Of a stretch of DNA of 64,000 nucleotides, positions 54,902 to 63,390 are shown one piece after another; position 1 is the stretch's first letter; every line of letters begins with the position of its first letter. Source of the stretch: Pseudomonadota bacterium (lineage in GTDB: Bacteria; Pseudomonadota; Gammaproteobacteria; Xanthomonadales; Xanthomonadaceae); the NCBI GenBank assembly GCA_018242445.1, contig JAFEBW010000060.1, forward strand, positions 62,001 through 126,000. Reading direction: 5' to 3'. The translations under genes were made by a program, and so were the position numbers. The notes below the pieces were generated by a model. The model was not told the origin of the DNA, made no database searches, and saw only the letters and a program-made list of their open reading frames with translations.

Positions 54902-55028
54902 GTCGCTGCCCTCGATATCCTCTCCCCGCAGCATACGCCTGCATCGTGGCGGGCATTGGGTATGATGCGGGCGGGGATCGTCGCCATCGCTGGCGTCTAC
55001 TGCCAGCGACCGTCAGGGGAGCCGGTTC

Positions 55029-56267
55029 ATGTCGTTGCGTCTGAAATTCAACCTCGTGCTGATCAGCGTGTTCCTGCTCGGGGTGATCGTCGCGGGCATC
55101 TACTACGACCGCTATCTGGAGCAGTACGCGCTCGACGACGTGCAGTACAACTCGCAGGTGCTGATGGAGACCGCGCTGGCGGTGCGCGGCTACACCACCG
55201 ACAACATCAAGCCGCACCTCGACCCGCTCAACGCGCAGACCTTCCTGCCCGAGACGGTGCCGGCGTTCTCCGCCACCGAGGTGGTGCACCGCCTGCAGAG
55301 CCGCTACGTCGGCTACGACTACAAGGAAGCGGTGCTGGATCCGAGCAATCCGCGCGACCGCGCGGCCGACTGGGAAGCGGAGATCATCCAGCGCTTCCGC
55401 GCCGGCCACGACGGCAAGGAGATCACCGGCTTCCACGGCGAGGGCATGGCGCGCACGATGTACGTCGCCCGCCCGATCAAGATCACCAACCCGGCGTGCC
55501 TGGCCTGCCATTCCACGCCCGCGGCCGCGCCGCCATCGATGATCAAGGTGTACGGATCGAAGAACGGTTTCGGCTGGAAGCTGGGCGACATCATCGGCAT
55601 CCAGTTGGTGCAGGTGCCGGTGTTCTATCCTATGGAAAAGGCGCGGCGCACCTTCGCCAGCTTCATGATCTCGCTGCTGGCGATCTTCGCGACGATGTTC
55701 GCGGCGATGAACATCGCCCTGTCCGGCTTCGTGATCGGGCCGATGGCGCGCTTGAACCGCAAACTGGAGGATCTGGCCACCCGCGACTTCCTCACCGACC
55801 TGGTCAACCGGCGACGCTTCTTCGAGCAACTCACGGCGGCCATGTCCGAGGCGCGGATCCGGAACTTCGGCCTGTCGGTGATCATGCTCGATCTGGATTT
55901 TTTCAAGCGCATCAACGACACCTTCGGCCACGACAGCGGCGACATGGTGCTCAAGAACGCCGCCCTGCGCGTGCGCGAATTGCTGCGCAGCTCCGACTGC
56001 GCGGCGCGCTTCGGCGGGGAGGAGTTCTGCATCCTGCTGCGCGAGACGCGGATCGACGCGGCGGCAGCATTGGCCGAGGCGGTGCGGGCGAAGATCGCCG
56101 ACGCGCCGTTCGGCGACGTGGGCAAGGTCAGCGCCAGCTTCGGGGTGGCCGAGTGGGACCACACCGAAGACGGCCACACCCTGCTTTCGCGCGCCGACAA
56201 GGCGCTGTATGTCGCCAAGGAAACCGGCCGCAACAAGGTGGTGCGCGCCGAAAGCAACGCCGGCTGA
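55029..56267 (+). CDS. Heme-c-sensing (DUF3365/Tll0287-like) diguanylate cyclase
   Basis: 412 residues. Transmembrane helix about 7-25, periplasmic DUF3365 sensor (about 30-205) with a covalent heme motif CLACH at 157-161 and GSKNGFGWKLGDIIG; second helix about 210-240; GGDEF domain with GGEEF at 329-333 and the I-site RSSD at 320-323. No HAMP domain between helix and cyclase. Likely reports redox state or a gas (NO, O2) as c-di-GMP. A TATGAT -10-like hexamer is at 54961-54966. Confidence 0.92.
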   Translation: MSLRLKFNLVLISVFLLGVIVAGIYYDRYLEQYALDDVQYNSQVLMETALAVRGYTTDNIKPHLDPLNAQTFLPETVPAFSATEVVHRLQSRYVGYDYKEAVLDPSNPRDRAADWEAEIIQRFRAGHDGKEITGFHGEGMARTMYVARPIKITNPACLACHSTPAAAPPSMIKVYGSKNGFGWKLGDIIGIQLVQVPVFYPMEKARRTFASFMISLLAIFATMFAAMNIALSGFVIGPMARLNRKLEDLATRDFLTDLVNRRRFFEQLTAAMSEARIRNFGLSVIMLDLDFFKRINDTFGHDSGDMVLKNAALRVRELLRSSDCAARFGGEEFCILLRETRIDAAAALAEAVRAKIADAPFGDVGKVSASFGVAEWDHTEDGHTLLSRADKALYVAKETGRNKVVRAESNAG

Positions 56268-56284
56268 CCGCGCCACGCGACCAT

Positions 56285-56303
56285 CCCCGCCATGTGGGCG
56301 GGG
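56285..56303 (+). terminator. Hairpin after the heme diguanylate cyclase
   Basis: CCCCGCC / GGCGGGG stem 18 bp after the stop; no T run follows, so termination is uncertain. Confidence 0.35.
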
Positions 56304-56392
56304 TTCAGCGCCGACCTGCCCGCATGGTATAAAGTTCCCCCATCGCCACGTTCTAGGTGGCGATGCAATCACCAACAAAAAGGAGTTTCCGC

Positions 56393-56734
56393 ATGAACGC
56401 CCGTGCCCTTCTCATCGCTTCCGGACTGGCCCTCGCCTTCGCCGCCCCGGCGTTCGCGCAGGACGCCGCTTCCCCGGCCGCCGCATCGGCCGCTTCCGAG
56501 CACGCCGCCAAGCCGGCCAAGCACCACCACGCCGCCAAGCACCACGAAGCCGCAGCCTCAGCCGCTTCCGACGCCGGCGACGCCGCCGCTGCGCCGGCCG
56601 CCGATGCCGCCAAGCCCGCCAAGAAGCACCACGCCCACAAGGCCCGCGGCCACCACGACAAGCTCGACCACAGCTACGACGACAAGCCGGTGAACCCGCC
56701 GGTGAGCAAGTTCACCATCCCCGCCGGCCAGTAA
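56393..56734 (+). CDS. Small exported His/Ala/Lys-rich protein
   Basis: 113 residues. Signal peptide ASGLALAFAAPAFA is followed by a low-complexity stretch with repeated KHHHAAKHH and KKHHAHKARGHHD motifs (about 15% His), ending DDKPVNPPVSKFTIPAGQ. Clustered histidines suggest metal binding; this is not proved. AAGGAG precedes the ATG. No family recognised. Confidence 0.75.
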   Translation: MNARALLIASGLALAFAAPAFAQDAASPAAASAASEHAAKPAKHHHAAKHHEAAASAASDAGDAAAAPAADAAKPAKKHHAHKARGHHDKLDHSYDDKPVNPPVSKFTIPAGQ

Positions 56735-56751
56735 GTCGGTTCATGCATCCG

Positions 56752-56781
56752 CGCCACCCGCATCGATCGATCCGGGTGGCG
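56752..56781 (+). terminator. Hairpin after the His-rich protein
   Basis: CGCCACCCG and CGGGTGGCG form a perfect 9-bp stem around CATCGATCGATC; it lacks a T run, so the function is uncertain. Confidence 0.4.
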
Positions 56782-56871
56782 TGGTGCCGTTCGCCAAACT
56801 GCTTCCGTGAGTCGTGATCGCGGAACCGCATCCGCCGCATGCGCCTTCGTCGCACTCGCCACGATGACGCC

Positions 56872-57351
56872 ATGAAACCCATCGATGCGCGCGGGCGGCT
56901 CGCCTGCCTGCTGGCCGCGGCCATCCTGTCCGGCGGCTGCGCAACCACCCCGCATCCAGCACCGGTACCGGTCGTCGCCGCGCCGACGTTGCCCGCATCC
57001 GAGTTCACCGTCGCCGCCGTCCAGCTCGACGCATGGAACGCGCTCGGGCAGATTCTCGTGAACACGCAGGGCGTGACCTACAACGCGCGTGCGCAGATGA
57101 TGGGGCTGTACGACGTGGACTACCGCGGCGAACGCATCCTGCTCATCGCCCACGGCCTCGTGCTCGACGCCACGATCCTCACCCCGACGACGCAGATCCG
57201 CGCGACCACGGCCGACGGCAAGCCGGCCACCAGCGCTGCCGCGTTCGACCTGCTGGCGCAACTGCAGGCGCGCCTGCCGGATGAGTTGCATGCGCTGGCA
57301 TCCCTGCCCGCCCCGACCCCGCCGACCAAAGCTCGCCGCAAGCGGCGCTGA
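56872..57351 (+). CDS. Lipoprotein of unknown function
   Basis: 159 residues. Lipobox LSGGC (ACLLAAAILSGGCATT) predicts lipidation. The mature part (FTVAAVQLDAWNALGQILVNTQGVTYNARAQMMGLYDVDYRGERILLIAHGLVLD) has beta-rich segments; a Pro/Lys/Arg tail ends the protein. Recognised in no family. ATG at 56872 is preferred over an upstream ATG (56839) because it places the signal at the start. Confidence 0.75.
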   Translation: MKPIDARGRLACLLAAAILSGGCATTPHPAPVPVVAAPTLPASEFTVAAVQLDAWNALGQILVNTQGVTYNARAQMMGLYDVDYRGERILLIAHGLVLDATILTPTTQIRATTADGKPATSAAAFDLLAQLQARLPDELHALASLPAPTPPTKARRKRR

Positions 57352-57405
57352 CATCGCATCGGCGAGTTGCGCTACTTATCGCGTCATGCGCCGACCGGCA
57401 CCGGC

Positions 57406-58242
57406 TCAGCCCTGCGCGAACAAGCCCTGCGCATCGGCATAGCTGAAATCCGCCGCCAGCGCGTCGAAGCCGCCTTCGTCCAGCACGCGCCGCAGCGCAT
57501 GATCGACCGCGCCCAGCGCCAGCGTGGCCAGCCGCGTCGCCGTGCTCACGCGCGCCACGCCCAGCGCGGCGAGTTCGCGCAGAGGCGGCACGCCCGCGCC
57601 GGCCGCCACGTTCACCGGCGCTGCGACGGCGCGGATGAAGGCTGCCAGCGTGGCGCGATCAGCCAGCCCCAGCGGATAGATGCCATCGGCACCCGCGTCC
57701 AGATAGGCCTGCGCACGGGCGATGGCATCGGGCAAATGCTCGGCGGGATCGGCCGCCGGATGCAGCCAATGATCGACGCGCGCATTGATGAAGATCGGCA
57801 CGCCGGCGGCAGCGGCCGCCGCGCGCGCGGCGGCGATCCGCGCCGCGGCCTCGTCGATTGGACGCAGCGGCCCGTGCCCGGGCAGGCCGTCCTCGAGGTT
57901 GATGCCGACCGCGCCGGCGGCGATCACCGCACGCACGCTGACCTCGACTTCCGCCGCGGCGCTTCCGTAGCCGCCCTCGAAATCCACGCTCACCGGCACC
58001 TCCACCGCGCGGGTGATGCGCGCCACCGCCGCCAGCACGTCCGCCAATGGCACGCATTCGCCATCGGCATAACCCAGCGACCACGCCATGCCGCCGCTGG
58101 TGGTGGCCACCGCGGCAAATCCGCGACGGGCGAACAAGGCCGCGCTGCCGGCATCCCAGGCATTGGGCAGCAACAGGATCGAAGTGCGATCGTGCAGGCG
58201 GCGAAAGGTCTGTGCGCGTGCGACCTGTAGGGCGTGATCCAT
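57406..58242 (-). CDS. Isocitrate lyase / PEP mutase family enzyme
   Basis: 278 residues. TIM-barrel motifs: LLPNAWDAGSAALFARRGF, ATTSGGMAWSLGYADGE, VSVDFEGGYG (Mg-binding Asp/Glu region), GINLEDGLPGHG, INARVDHWL. Belongs to the lyase/mutase group that includes methylisocitrate lyase and oxaloacetate decarboxylase; the cysteine-containing loop of isocitrate lyase (KKCGH) is missing, so the reaction is unknown. AGGAACGG precedes the ATG at 58240-58242. Confidence 0.85.
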   Translation of the reverse strand: MDHALQVARAQTFRRLHDRTSILLLPNAWDAGSAALFARRGFAAVATTSGGMAWSLGYADGECVPLADVLAAVARITRAVEVPVSVDFEGGYGSAAAEVEVSVRAVIAAGAVGINLEDGLPGHGPLRPIDEAAARIAAARAAAAAAGVPIFINARVDHWLHPAADPAEHLPDAIARAQAYLDAGADGIYPLGLADRATLAAFIRAVAAPVNVAAGAGVPPLRELAALGVARVSTATRLATLALGAVDHALRRVLDEGGFDALAADFSYADAQGLFAQG

Positions 58243-58588
58243 GAACCGTTCCTGCCGGAAACAAGGCTTCAAGGCTACGCCGATATCAGGCACGAGGCTC
58301 CCTTCCGCGCTGACATGCAGGGCTGACATGCATCATGGAAACCCGACACGCCTGTCACCATACTACTGACGATCCCGGTGAATGGCGCCACCACCGAGAG
58401 TGACAAAGACTGCACCAACACGCCCTCCCCCACTTGCGGGGGAGGATTGGGGTGGGGGCAGCGCGCTGGAAATACCCCCATCCCAGCCTTCCCCCGCAAG
58501 CGGGGGAAGGAGCCCAAGCAGCTTGGTCGCATGGCCAAGGCAAGGAGCAGTCGCCCTTTCACGTTCACGTCAGCCCGCGAGCCCCGCC
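58243..58588. repeat. Divergent intergenic region with BIME-like element
   Basis: The 346-bp gap between the PEP-mutase-like and cysteine-synthase-like genes holds promoters for both and a paired-palindrome element: CCTCCCCCACTTGCGGGGGAGG (58424-58445) and CCTTCCCCCGCAAGCGGGGGAAGG (58487-58510), 41 bp apart. The order matches the sdhA-sdhB element. GCTGACATGCA occurs twice at about 58307-58332. Confidence 0.75.
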
Positions 58589-59539
58589 ATGCCCATCCGC
58601 TATCCCACCGTCTCGACCAGCATCCTCGACGCCATCGGCGACACCCCGCTGCTGGAGATCGAGGAGGGCATCTTCGCCAAGTGCGAGTTCCTCAATCCTT
58701 CCGGCTCGATCAAGGCGCGCATCGCCAAGCACATCATCGAGCGCGCCGAGGCGAGCGGGGCGATCAAGCCCGGCGACACCATCGTCGAGGCCACCTCCGG
58801 CAACACCGGCAACGCCTTCGCGATGGTCGCGGCGGTCAAGGGCTATCGGATGCTCGTGGTGATGCCCGAGGGCCTGTCCAGCGAGCGCGTCGCCATTTCC
58901 CGCGCGTTCGGTGCCGAGGTGCTGTTCTGCGGCAGCTTCCACGTCAATGCCGCGCTCGAGCGCGCGCGCGAGCTCGGCCGCCAGCCGGGCTTCTTCTTCC
59001 CGGGCCAGTTCGAATCGGAATGGAACGTGGAGGAAAACCGCGAGTGGCTGGGCCCGGAGATCCTCGCGCAACTGCCGGCCGGGCGCGTGCCCGACGCCTT
59101 CGTGCACGGCGTGGGCACCGGCGGCACCCTGATCGGCGTGGGACAGGCCTTCCGCAAGGCCAATCCGAACGTGCGCCTGTTCGCGATGGAGCCATCGGAG
59201 TCGCGCACCATCCTGTGCGGCGAGGTGGCGCTGCACCAGATCGAGGGCATCTCCGACGGCTTCGTGCCGGGCATCTTCGCCCGCCACCGCGCGCTGGTCG
59301 GCGACACCACCTCCGTCGCCAGCGCCGATGCGGTGGCGCAGATGCGCCAGCTCGCACGCACCCGCGGGCTGTTCTGCGGGCCCAGTTCCGGCGCGCACCT
59401 GATCGCCGCACGCCATGTGCGCGAGCAGTATCCGGAGCTGAAGACCATCGTCACCATCTTCGACGACGAGGGCGAGAAGTACCTGCACGATTTCTTCATG
59501 CACCCGCAGGCCGAACACAAGCCGCTGCCGTTCCATTGA
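58589..59539 (+). CDS. PLP-dependent cysteine synthase family protein
   Basis: 316 residues, fold type II. Schiff-base Lys42 in NPSGSIKARIA, phosphate/substrate loop EATSGNTGNAFA (68-79), GVGTGGTLIGVG, and GPSSGAHLIAA near the C-terminus. Close to cysteine synthase/cystathionine beta-synthase, but IFAKCEFLNPSGS and the loop GQFESEWN are not those of CysK, so the nucleophile is uncertain. ATG at 58589; the frame is open upstream into the repeat. Confidence 0.88.
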   Translation: MPIRYPTVSTSILDAIGDTPLLEIEEGIFAKCEFLNPSGSIKARIAKHIIERAEASGAIKPGDTIVEATSGNTGNAFAMVAAVKGYRMLVVMPEGLSSERVAISRAFGAEVLFCGSFHVNAALERARELGRQPGFFFPGQFESEWNVEENREWLGPEILAQLPAGRVPDAFVHGVGTGGTLIGVGQAFRKANPNVRLFAMEPSESRTILCGEVALHQIEGISDGFVPGIFARHRALVGDTTSVASADAVAQMRQLARTRGLFCGPSSGAHLIAARHVREQYPELKTIVTIFDDEGEKYLHDFFMHPQAEHKPLPFH

Positions 59540-59588
59540 ATCAAGATTTGTCTTGCGGTTGCGATTTCGAATTCACGAGGGATATCCC

Positions 59589-60059
59589 ATGACCCAGCGT
59601 TTCGATTACCGGCAAGCCTCGCCGGACGGTTTCAAGGCCATCCTCGGCCTGCAACGGCACGTGGACGGTTGCGGGATCGAGCACGCGCTGCTCGAACTGG
59701 TCAAGACCCGCGCTTCGCAGATCAACGGCTGCGCCTACTGCCTGGACATGCACACCAAGGACGCGCGCGCGGCTGGTGAAACCGAACAGCGCCTGTACCT
59801 GCTGAACGCATGGCGCGAATCGCCCTTCTACAGCGAGCGCGAGCGCGCCGCGCTGGCATGGACGGAAGCCTTGACGACGATTTCCGAACACGGCGTGCCC
59901 GACGACGTGTACGTACAGGCACGCGCGCAGTTCAGCGAGCAGGAACTGGTCGACCTGTCGCTGGCGGTGATCGTGATCAACGGCTGGAACCGGCTGGCGA
60001 TTCCGTTCCGCGCCGAGCCCGGGCACTACCAGCCGGGCGACCACGCCCCGGCGCGCTGA
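59589..60059 (+). CDS. Carboxymuconolactone decarboxylase family (AhpD-like) protein
   Basis: 156 residues. CMD family with redox motif C48-AY-C51-x3-His55 (INGCAYCLDMHTKDAR), as in AhpD-like peroxidase-supporting proteins; NAWRESPFYSERERAALAWTE and IVINGWNRLAIPFR complete the family pattern. Probably peroxide-related. Follows the cysteine-synthase-like gene by 49 bp; GAGGGA is upstream of the ATG. Confidence 0.92.
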   Translation: MTQRFDYRQASPDGFKAILGLQRHVDGCGIEHALLELVKTRASQINGCAYCLDMHTKDARAAGETEQRLYLLNAWRESPFYSERERAALAWTEALTTISEHGVPDDVYVQARAQFSEQELVDLSLAVIVINGWNRLAIPFRAEPGHYQPGDHAPAR

Positions 60060-60220
60060 CCGCATCGTCACACCCCGTGCAAGACATGAGCTGACATCGG
60101 CAGCCTGGCCAGTCCCCGAAGCGACCCCTGCCTTCGGGCATACTGGGCCCATTCCATACGGGGCTCAGGGACGTGGGTTCTCGCGGACACCGGGAGTTCG
60201 GGCGCGAAGCACGACGCAAG

Positions 60221-63200
60221 ATGCCAGCAAGGATGTGCGCGATCGGCATCCTGGCCGGGGCGTGGCTGCTGATCGCCTCGATGTTCGCCACGGCAAGCGC
60301 CGCGGCGCTGACGGCATCCGTGCAAGCGCTGAATCTGCACGATCTGGGCGCACCCACCTTCACCAGTTTCTCCACCCACGACGGCCTGCCCAACACGGTC
60401 ATCCTGGCCGTGCAGCCCGACCGCGAGGGCTTCGTGTGGGCGGCCACGCCCAACGGCGTGTACCGCTACGACAGCCAGCGCTGGACGGCCTCCACCGATC
60501 CGGCGATGGCCCATCCGGTGGATGCCTTGTATGTGGATCACGAAGGCACGCTGTGGGCGGCGATGACCAGCGATGGCCTGGCGCACTGGGACGGCGTGCG
60601 CTGGCATGTCGAAAACCGCGCCAGCGGACTGCCCACGCAGGACATCCGCCGCTTCGCCGAAACCAACGACGCGCAAGGGCACACCACCTTGTGGGCGCTG
60701 ACCTGGGATCACGGTCTGATGTTCCGCCACGACGGGCGCTGGCAGTTCGACCCCGACAACGCCAGCCTGCCGCCCAAGGTCATCCTGTCGATGGCGCAGA
60801 CGACCACGCTCGGCGGCCATCGCCGCCAGTGGGTGGGCAGCAACACCAGCGGCCTGTGGTATCGCGACGAGGGCATCCCAGGCTGGAAACCGTGGGATGG
60901 ACAGGATCTGCGCTCGGTGCAGATCGAGTTTCTGCGCACCACCGTGCAGGATGGCCACGAAGCCCTGTGGATTTCGGCGATGGGGCTGGGCCTGTGGCGG
61001 CTGGACGAGCACGGCTTGCGCCGCTGGAGCATGGCCGAGGGCGGCCTGCCCAGCAATCAGGTCTACGATTTCACTGCCACCCGGTCCCGCGACGGCAGTC
61101 CGGTGCTGTGGGCGTCCACCCGTGGCGGCCTGGTACGGCTGCATGGCGATCGCGTGCAGGTGTTCGATCGTCGCCACGGCTTGCCTTCGGACGTGATCCG
61201 CGGCGTGTACGCATGGCGCAGCCCGGGCGGCAACAACGTGCTGTGGCTGGCCACCGAAGGCGGCGTGGCGCGCACCGTGCTGGACGCCAGCGCCTGGACC
61301 ACCGCCTCGCTGGCGGGCGCGCACAGCACCGGCGTGTATTCGGTGCTGGTGGATGCCGATGCCGGCGGCCACGAGCGCCTGTGGGTGGGCGCCAACGATG
61401 ACGGCCTGAGCCTGTACGACGACGGCCACTGGCGCACCTACACCCAGGCCGACGGCTCCCTCGGCGGCCCCGGCGTGCGCGTCATCCAGCCCACTCTCGA
61501 CGGCCCGAAAGGGCTGTGGATCGGGCAGACCGATGCGGTCTTGGCGCGCGAGCGCGACGGCCCGAACGGGCCGGTCTTCGAGCCGGTGCCCACGCCGTGG
61601 CCGCGGCTGAGCGGCGATGCCGTGCTGACCGTGTTCGAGCGGCGCATGGACGGCCACGACGAGTTGTGGGTCGGCACCCGCACCGGCCTGTATCTGCGCC
61701 GCGATGGCGCATGGAGCGCGGTGCGCCTGCCGGGCGTCATGGTTCCCTGGCGCTGCATGAGTTTGATCGAAACGATCGACGCCACGGGCCGCCATTGGTT
61801 GTGGGCTTCGACCGATCACGGCCTGGCGCGCTTCGACGGCACGCGCTGGGAGGTGTTCGGGCGCGACGCCGGGCTGCCCGACAACGACCTGATGGCGATC
61901 AGCCAAATCCATGAGCACGGCCGCACGGTGCTGTGGATCGGCACCTGGTTCGACGGCATCGCGCGCGTGGACGTGACCGACCCGACGCACCCGAAGGTGC
62001 TGGCCAACGACCTGCCCAAGGCGCCCAACCCTTCCACCTACGGCGCGCTGGCCGATTCGAAAGGCCGCATCTACATCTGCACCAACAACGGCGTGCAGCA
62101 ACTCACGCCCTTGCGCGACGGCTACCGCTCGCGCGTGTTCACCCGCGCCGACGGCATGGTCCACGACGAATGCAACGTCAATGCGCAGTTCATCGACAGC
62201 CACGACCGCTACTGGGCCGGCACGCTGGGCGGTTTGACCGTCTACGATCCGCACGCGGAGTTCCACGACGATCAAGCCAAGCCGTTCAAGCTGCTCGGAG
62301 TGCAGGTCAACGGCCATGCGGTCGATGCGAACCCCGTGCAAGTGCCTGCCGGCGCCCGCAACGTCGAGATCCATTACGGGCTGCTGTCGTGGAACCGCGA
62401 GGACGAATCGCGTTACCGCACCCAGCTCGTAGGCTACGAGTCCACCCCCGACGACTGGAGTGCGGAAGCCTCGCGCAGCTTCAGCGCCCTGCCGCCGGGG
62501 AACTACACCCTGCGGGTGGAAGCGCGCGATTACGCCGGCAACCGCAGCAAGCCGCTGGAGCTGCCCATCGTGGTTGCCGCGCATTGGTGGCAGCAGCTCT
62601 GGGCCGCCTTCACCGGCGTGCTGCTGCTGCTCCTGTGCGGCTATGGCATCGCCCACCTGCGCACGCGCCGCCTGCGCGCGCAGCGCCGGGCCCTGGAACA
62701 GCGCGTCGTCGAACGCACCGCCGAACTCGACGCCGCCAACGCGCGCCTGCTGGAACTGTCCTACACCGATGCCTTGACCGGCCTTGCCAACCGCCGCCGC
62801 CTGCTGGAGCGCATCGACAAGCTGCCGGTGGACGTGGCCGCTGGCACCCCGACCGCATTGGTGTTCATCGACGTGGATCACTTCAAACAGTTCAACGACA
62901 CCTTCGGGCACCCCGCGGGCGATGAGGCCCTGCGGGCGGTCGCGCTGGCCCTGCGCGAGCAGGCACCGGCGAATGCGCTGGTGGCCCGTTACGGCGGCGA
63001 GGAATTCGCCTGCCTGCTGCCCGGATCGGACATCGAGGCCGCCGCGCAGGTCGCCGAGCGCTTCCGCAACGCCGTCGCCGAACGCGACATCGTGCTGCCG
63101 GGCACGGCCCAGGCCCGCCGGGTGACCATCAGCGCCGGCGTCGCCAGCGCGACCATCCACGCCGTCCAGCAGACGCATCCGCTGCTGCGCGAAGCCGACC

Positions 63201-63289
63201 TCGCCCTGTATCAGGCCAAGCGCGAGGGCCGCAACCGCGTGTGCACGCTGGATCGTCCATCCGACGCGACGCCCGCCGCGGCTTCCTGA
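60221..63289 (+). CDS. Two-propeller (Reg_prop/Y_Y_Y) membrane diguanylate cyclase
   Basis: 1022 residues. Signal/anchor helix (CAIGILAGAWLLIASMFATASA), then periplasmic beta-propeller repeats (about 14, e.g. LPNTVILAVQPDREGFVWAAT, GLPSNQVYDF), a Y_Y_Y domain (about 710-790, GNYTLRVEARDYAGN), one transmembrane helix (about 798-820), a short coil and a GGDEF domain with GGEEF at 925-929. No I-site RxxD is present before GGEEF. The sensor is of the type used in hybrid two-component proteins, here joined to a cyclase. Start taken at ATG 60221; a GTG at 60173 is possible. Confidence 0.9.
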   Translation: MPARMCAIGILAGAWLLIASMFATASAAALTASVQALNLHDLGAPTFTSFSTHDGLPNTVILAVQPDREGFVWAATPNGVYRYDSQRWTASTDPAMAHPVDALYVDHEGTLWAAMTSDGLAHWDGVRWHVENRASGLPTQDIRRFAETNDAQGHTTLWALTWDHGLMFRHDGRWQFDPDNASLPPKVILSMAQTTTLGGHRRQWVGSNTSGLWYRDEGIPGWKPWDGQDLRSVQIEFLRTTVQDGHEALWISAMGLGLWRLDEHGLRRWSMAEGGLPSNQVYDFTATRSRDGSPVLWASTRGGLVRLHGDRVQVFDRRHGLPSDVIRGVYAWRSPGGNNVLWLATEGGVARTVLDASAWTTASLAGAHSTGVYSVLVDADAGGHERLWVGANDDGLSLYDDGHWRTYTQADGSLGGPGVRVIQPTLDGPKGLWIGQTDAVLARERDGPNGPVFEPVPTPWPRLSGDAVLTVFERRMDGHDELWVGTRTGLYLRRDGAWSAVRLPGVMVPWRCMSLIETIDATGRHWLWASTDHGLARFDGTRWEVFGRDAGLPDNDLMAISQIHEHGRTVLWIGTWFDGIARVDVTDPTHPKVLANDLPKAPNPSTYGALADSKGRIYICTNNGVQQLTPLRDGYRSRVFTRADGMVHDECNVNAQFIDSHDRYWAGTLGGLTVYDPHAEFHDDQAKPFKLLGVQVNGHAVDANPVQVPAGARNVEIHYGLLSWNREDESRYRTQLVGYESTPDDWSAEASRSFSALPPGNYTLRVEARDYAGNRSKPLELPIVVAAHWWQQLWAAFTGVLLLLLCGYGIAHLRTRRLRAQRRALEQRVVERTAELDAANARLLELSYTDALTGLANRRRLLERIDKLPVDVAAGTPTALVFIDVDHFKQFNDTFGHPAGDEALRAVALALREQAPANALVARYGGEEFACLLPGSDIEAAAQVAERFRNAVAERDIVLPGTAQARRVTISAGVASATIHAVQQTHPLLREADLALYQAKREGRNRVCTLDRPSDATPAAAS

Positions 63290-63390
63290 GGCGCACGCCA
63301 CCACGCGGCGCGCGCATGCGCCTGCCGATGACGCCTGCCGGCGCTTCGCGTACAGTCCACGAACCCGAATCGCGCGACGGTTGCCGGACG

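Noticed and set aside
60068..63304. 1078-codon open frame opposite the propeller cyclase
   Set aside because: Antisense to a multi-domain protein with recognisable motifs; no motif of its own.
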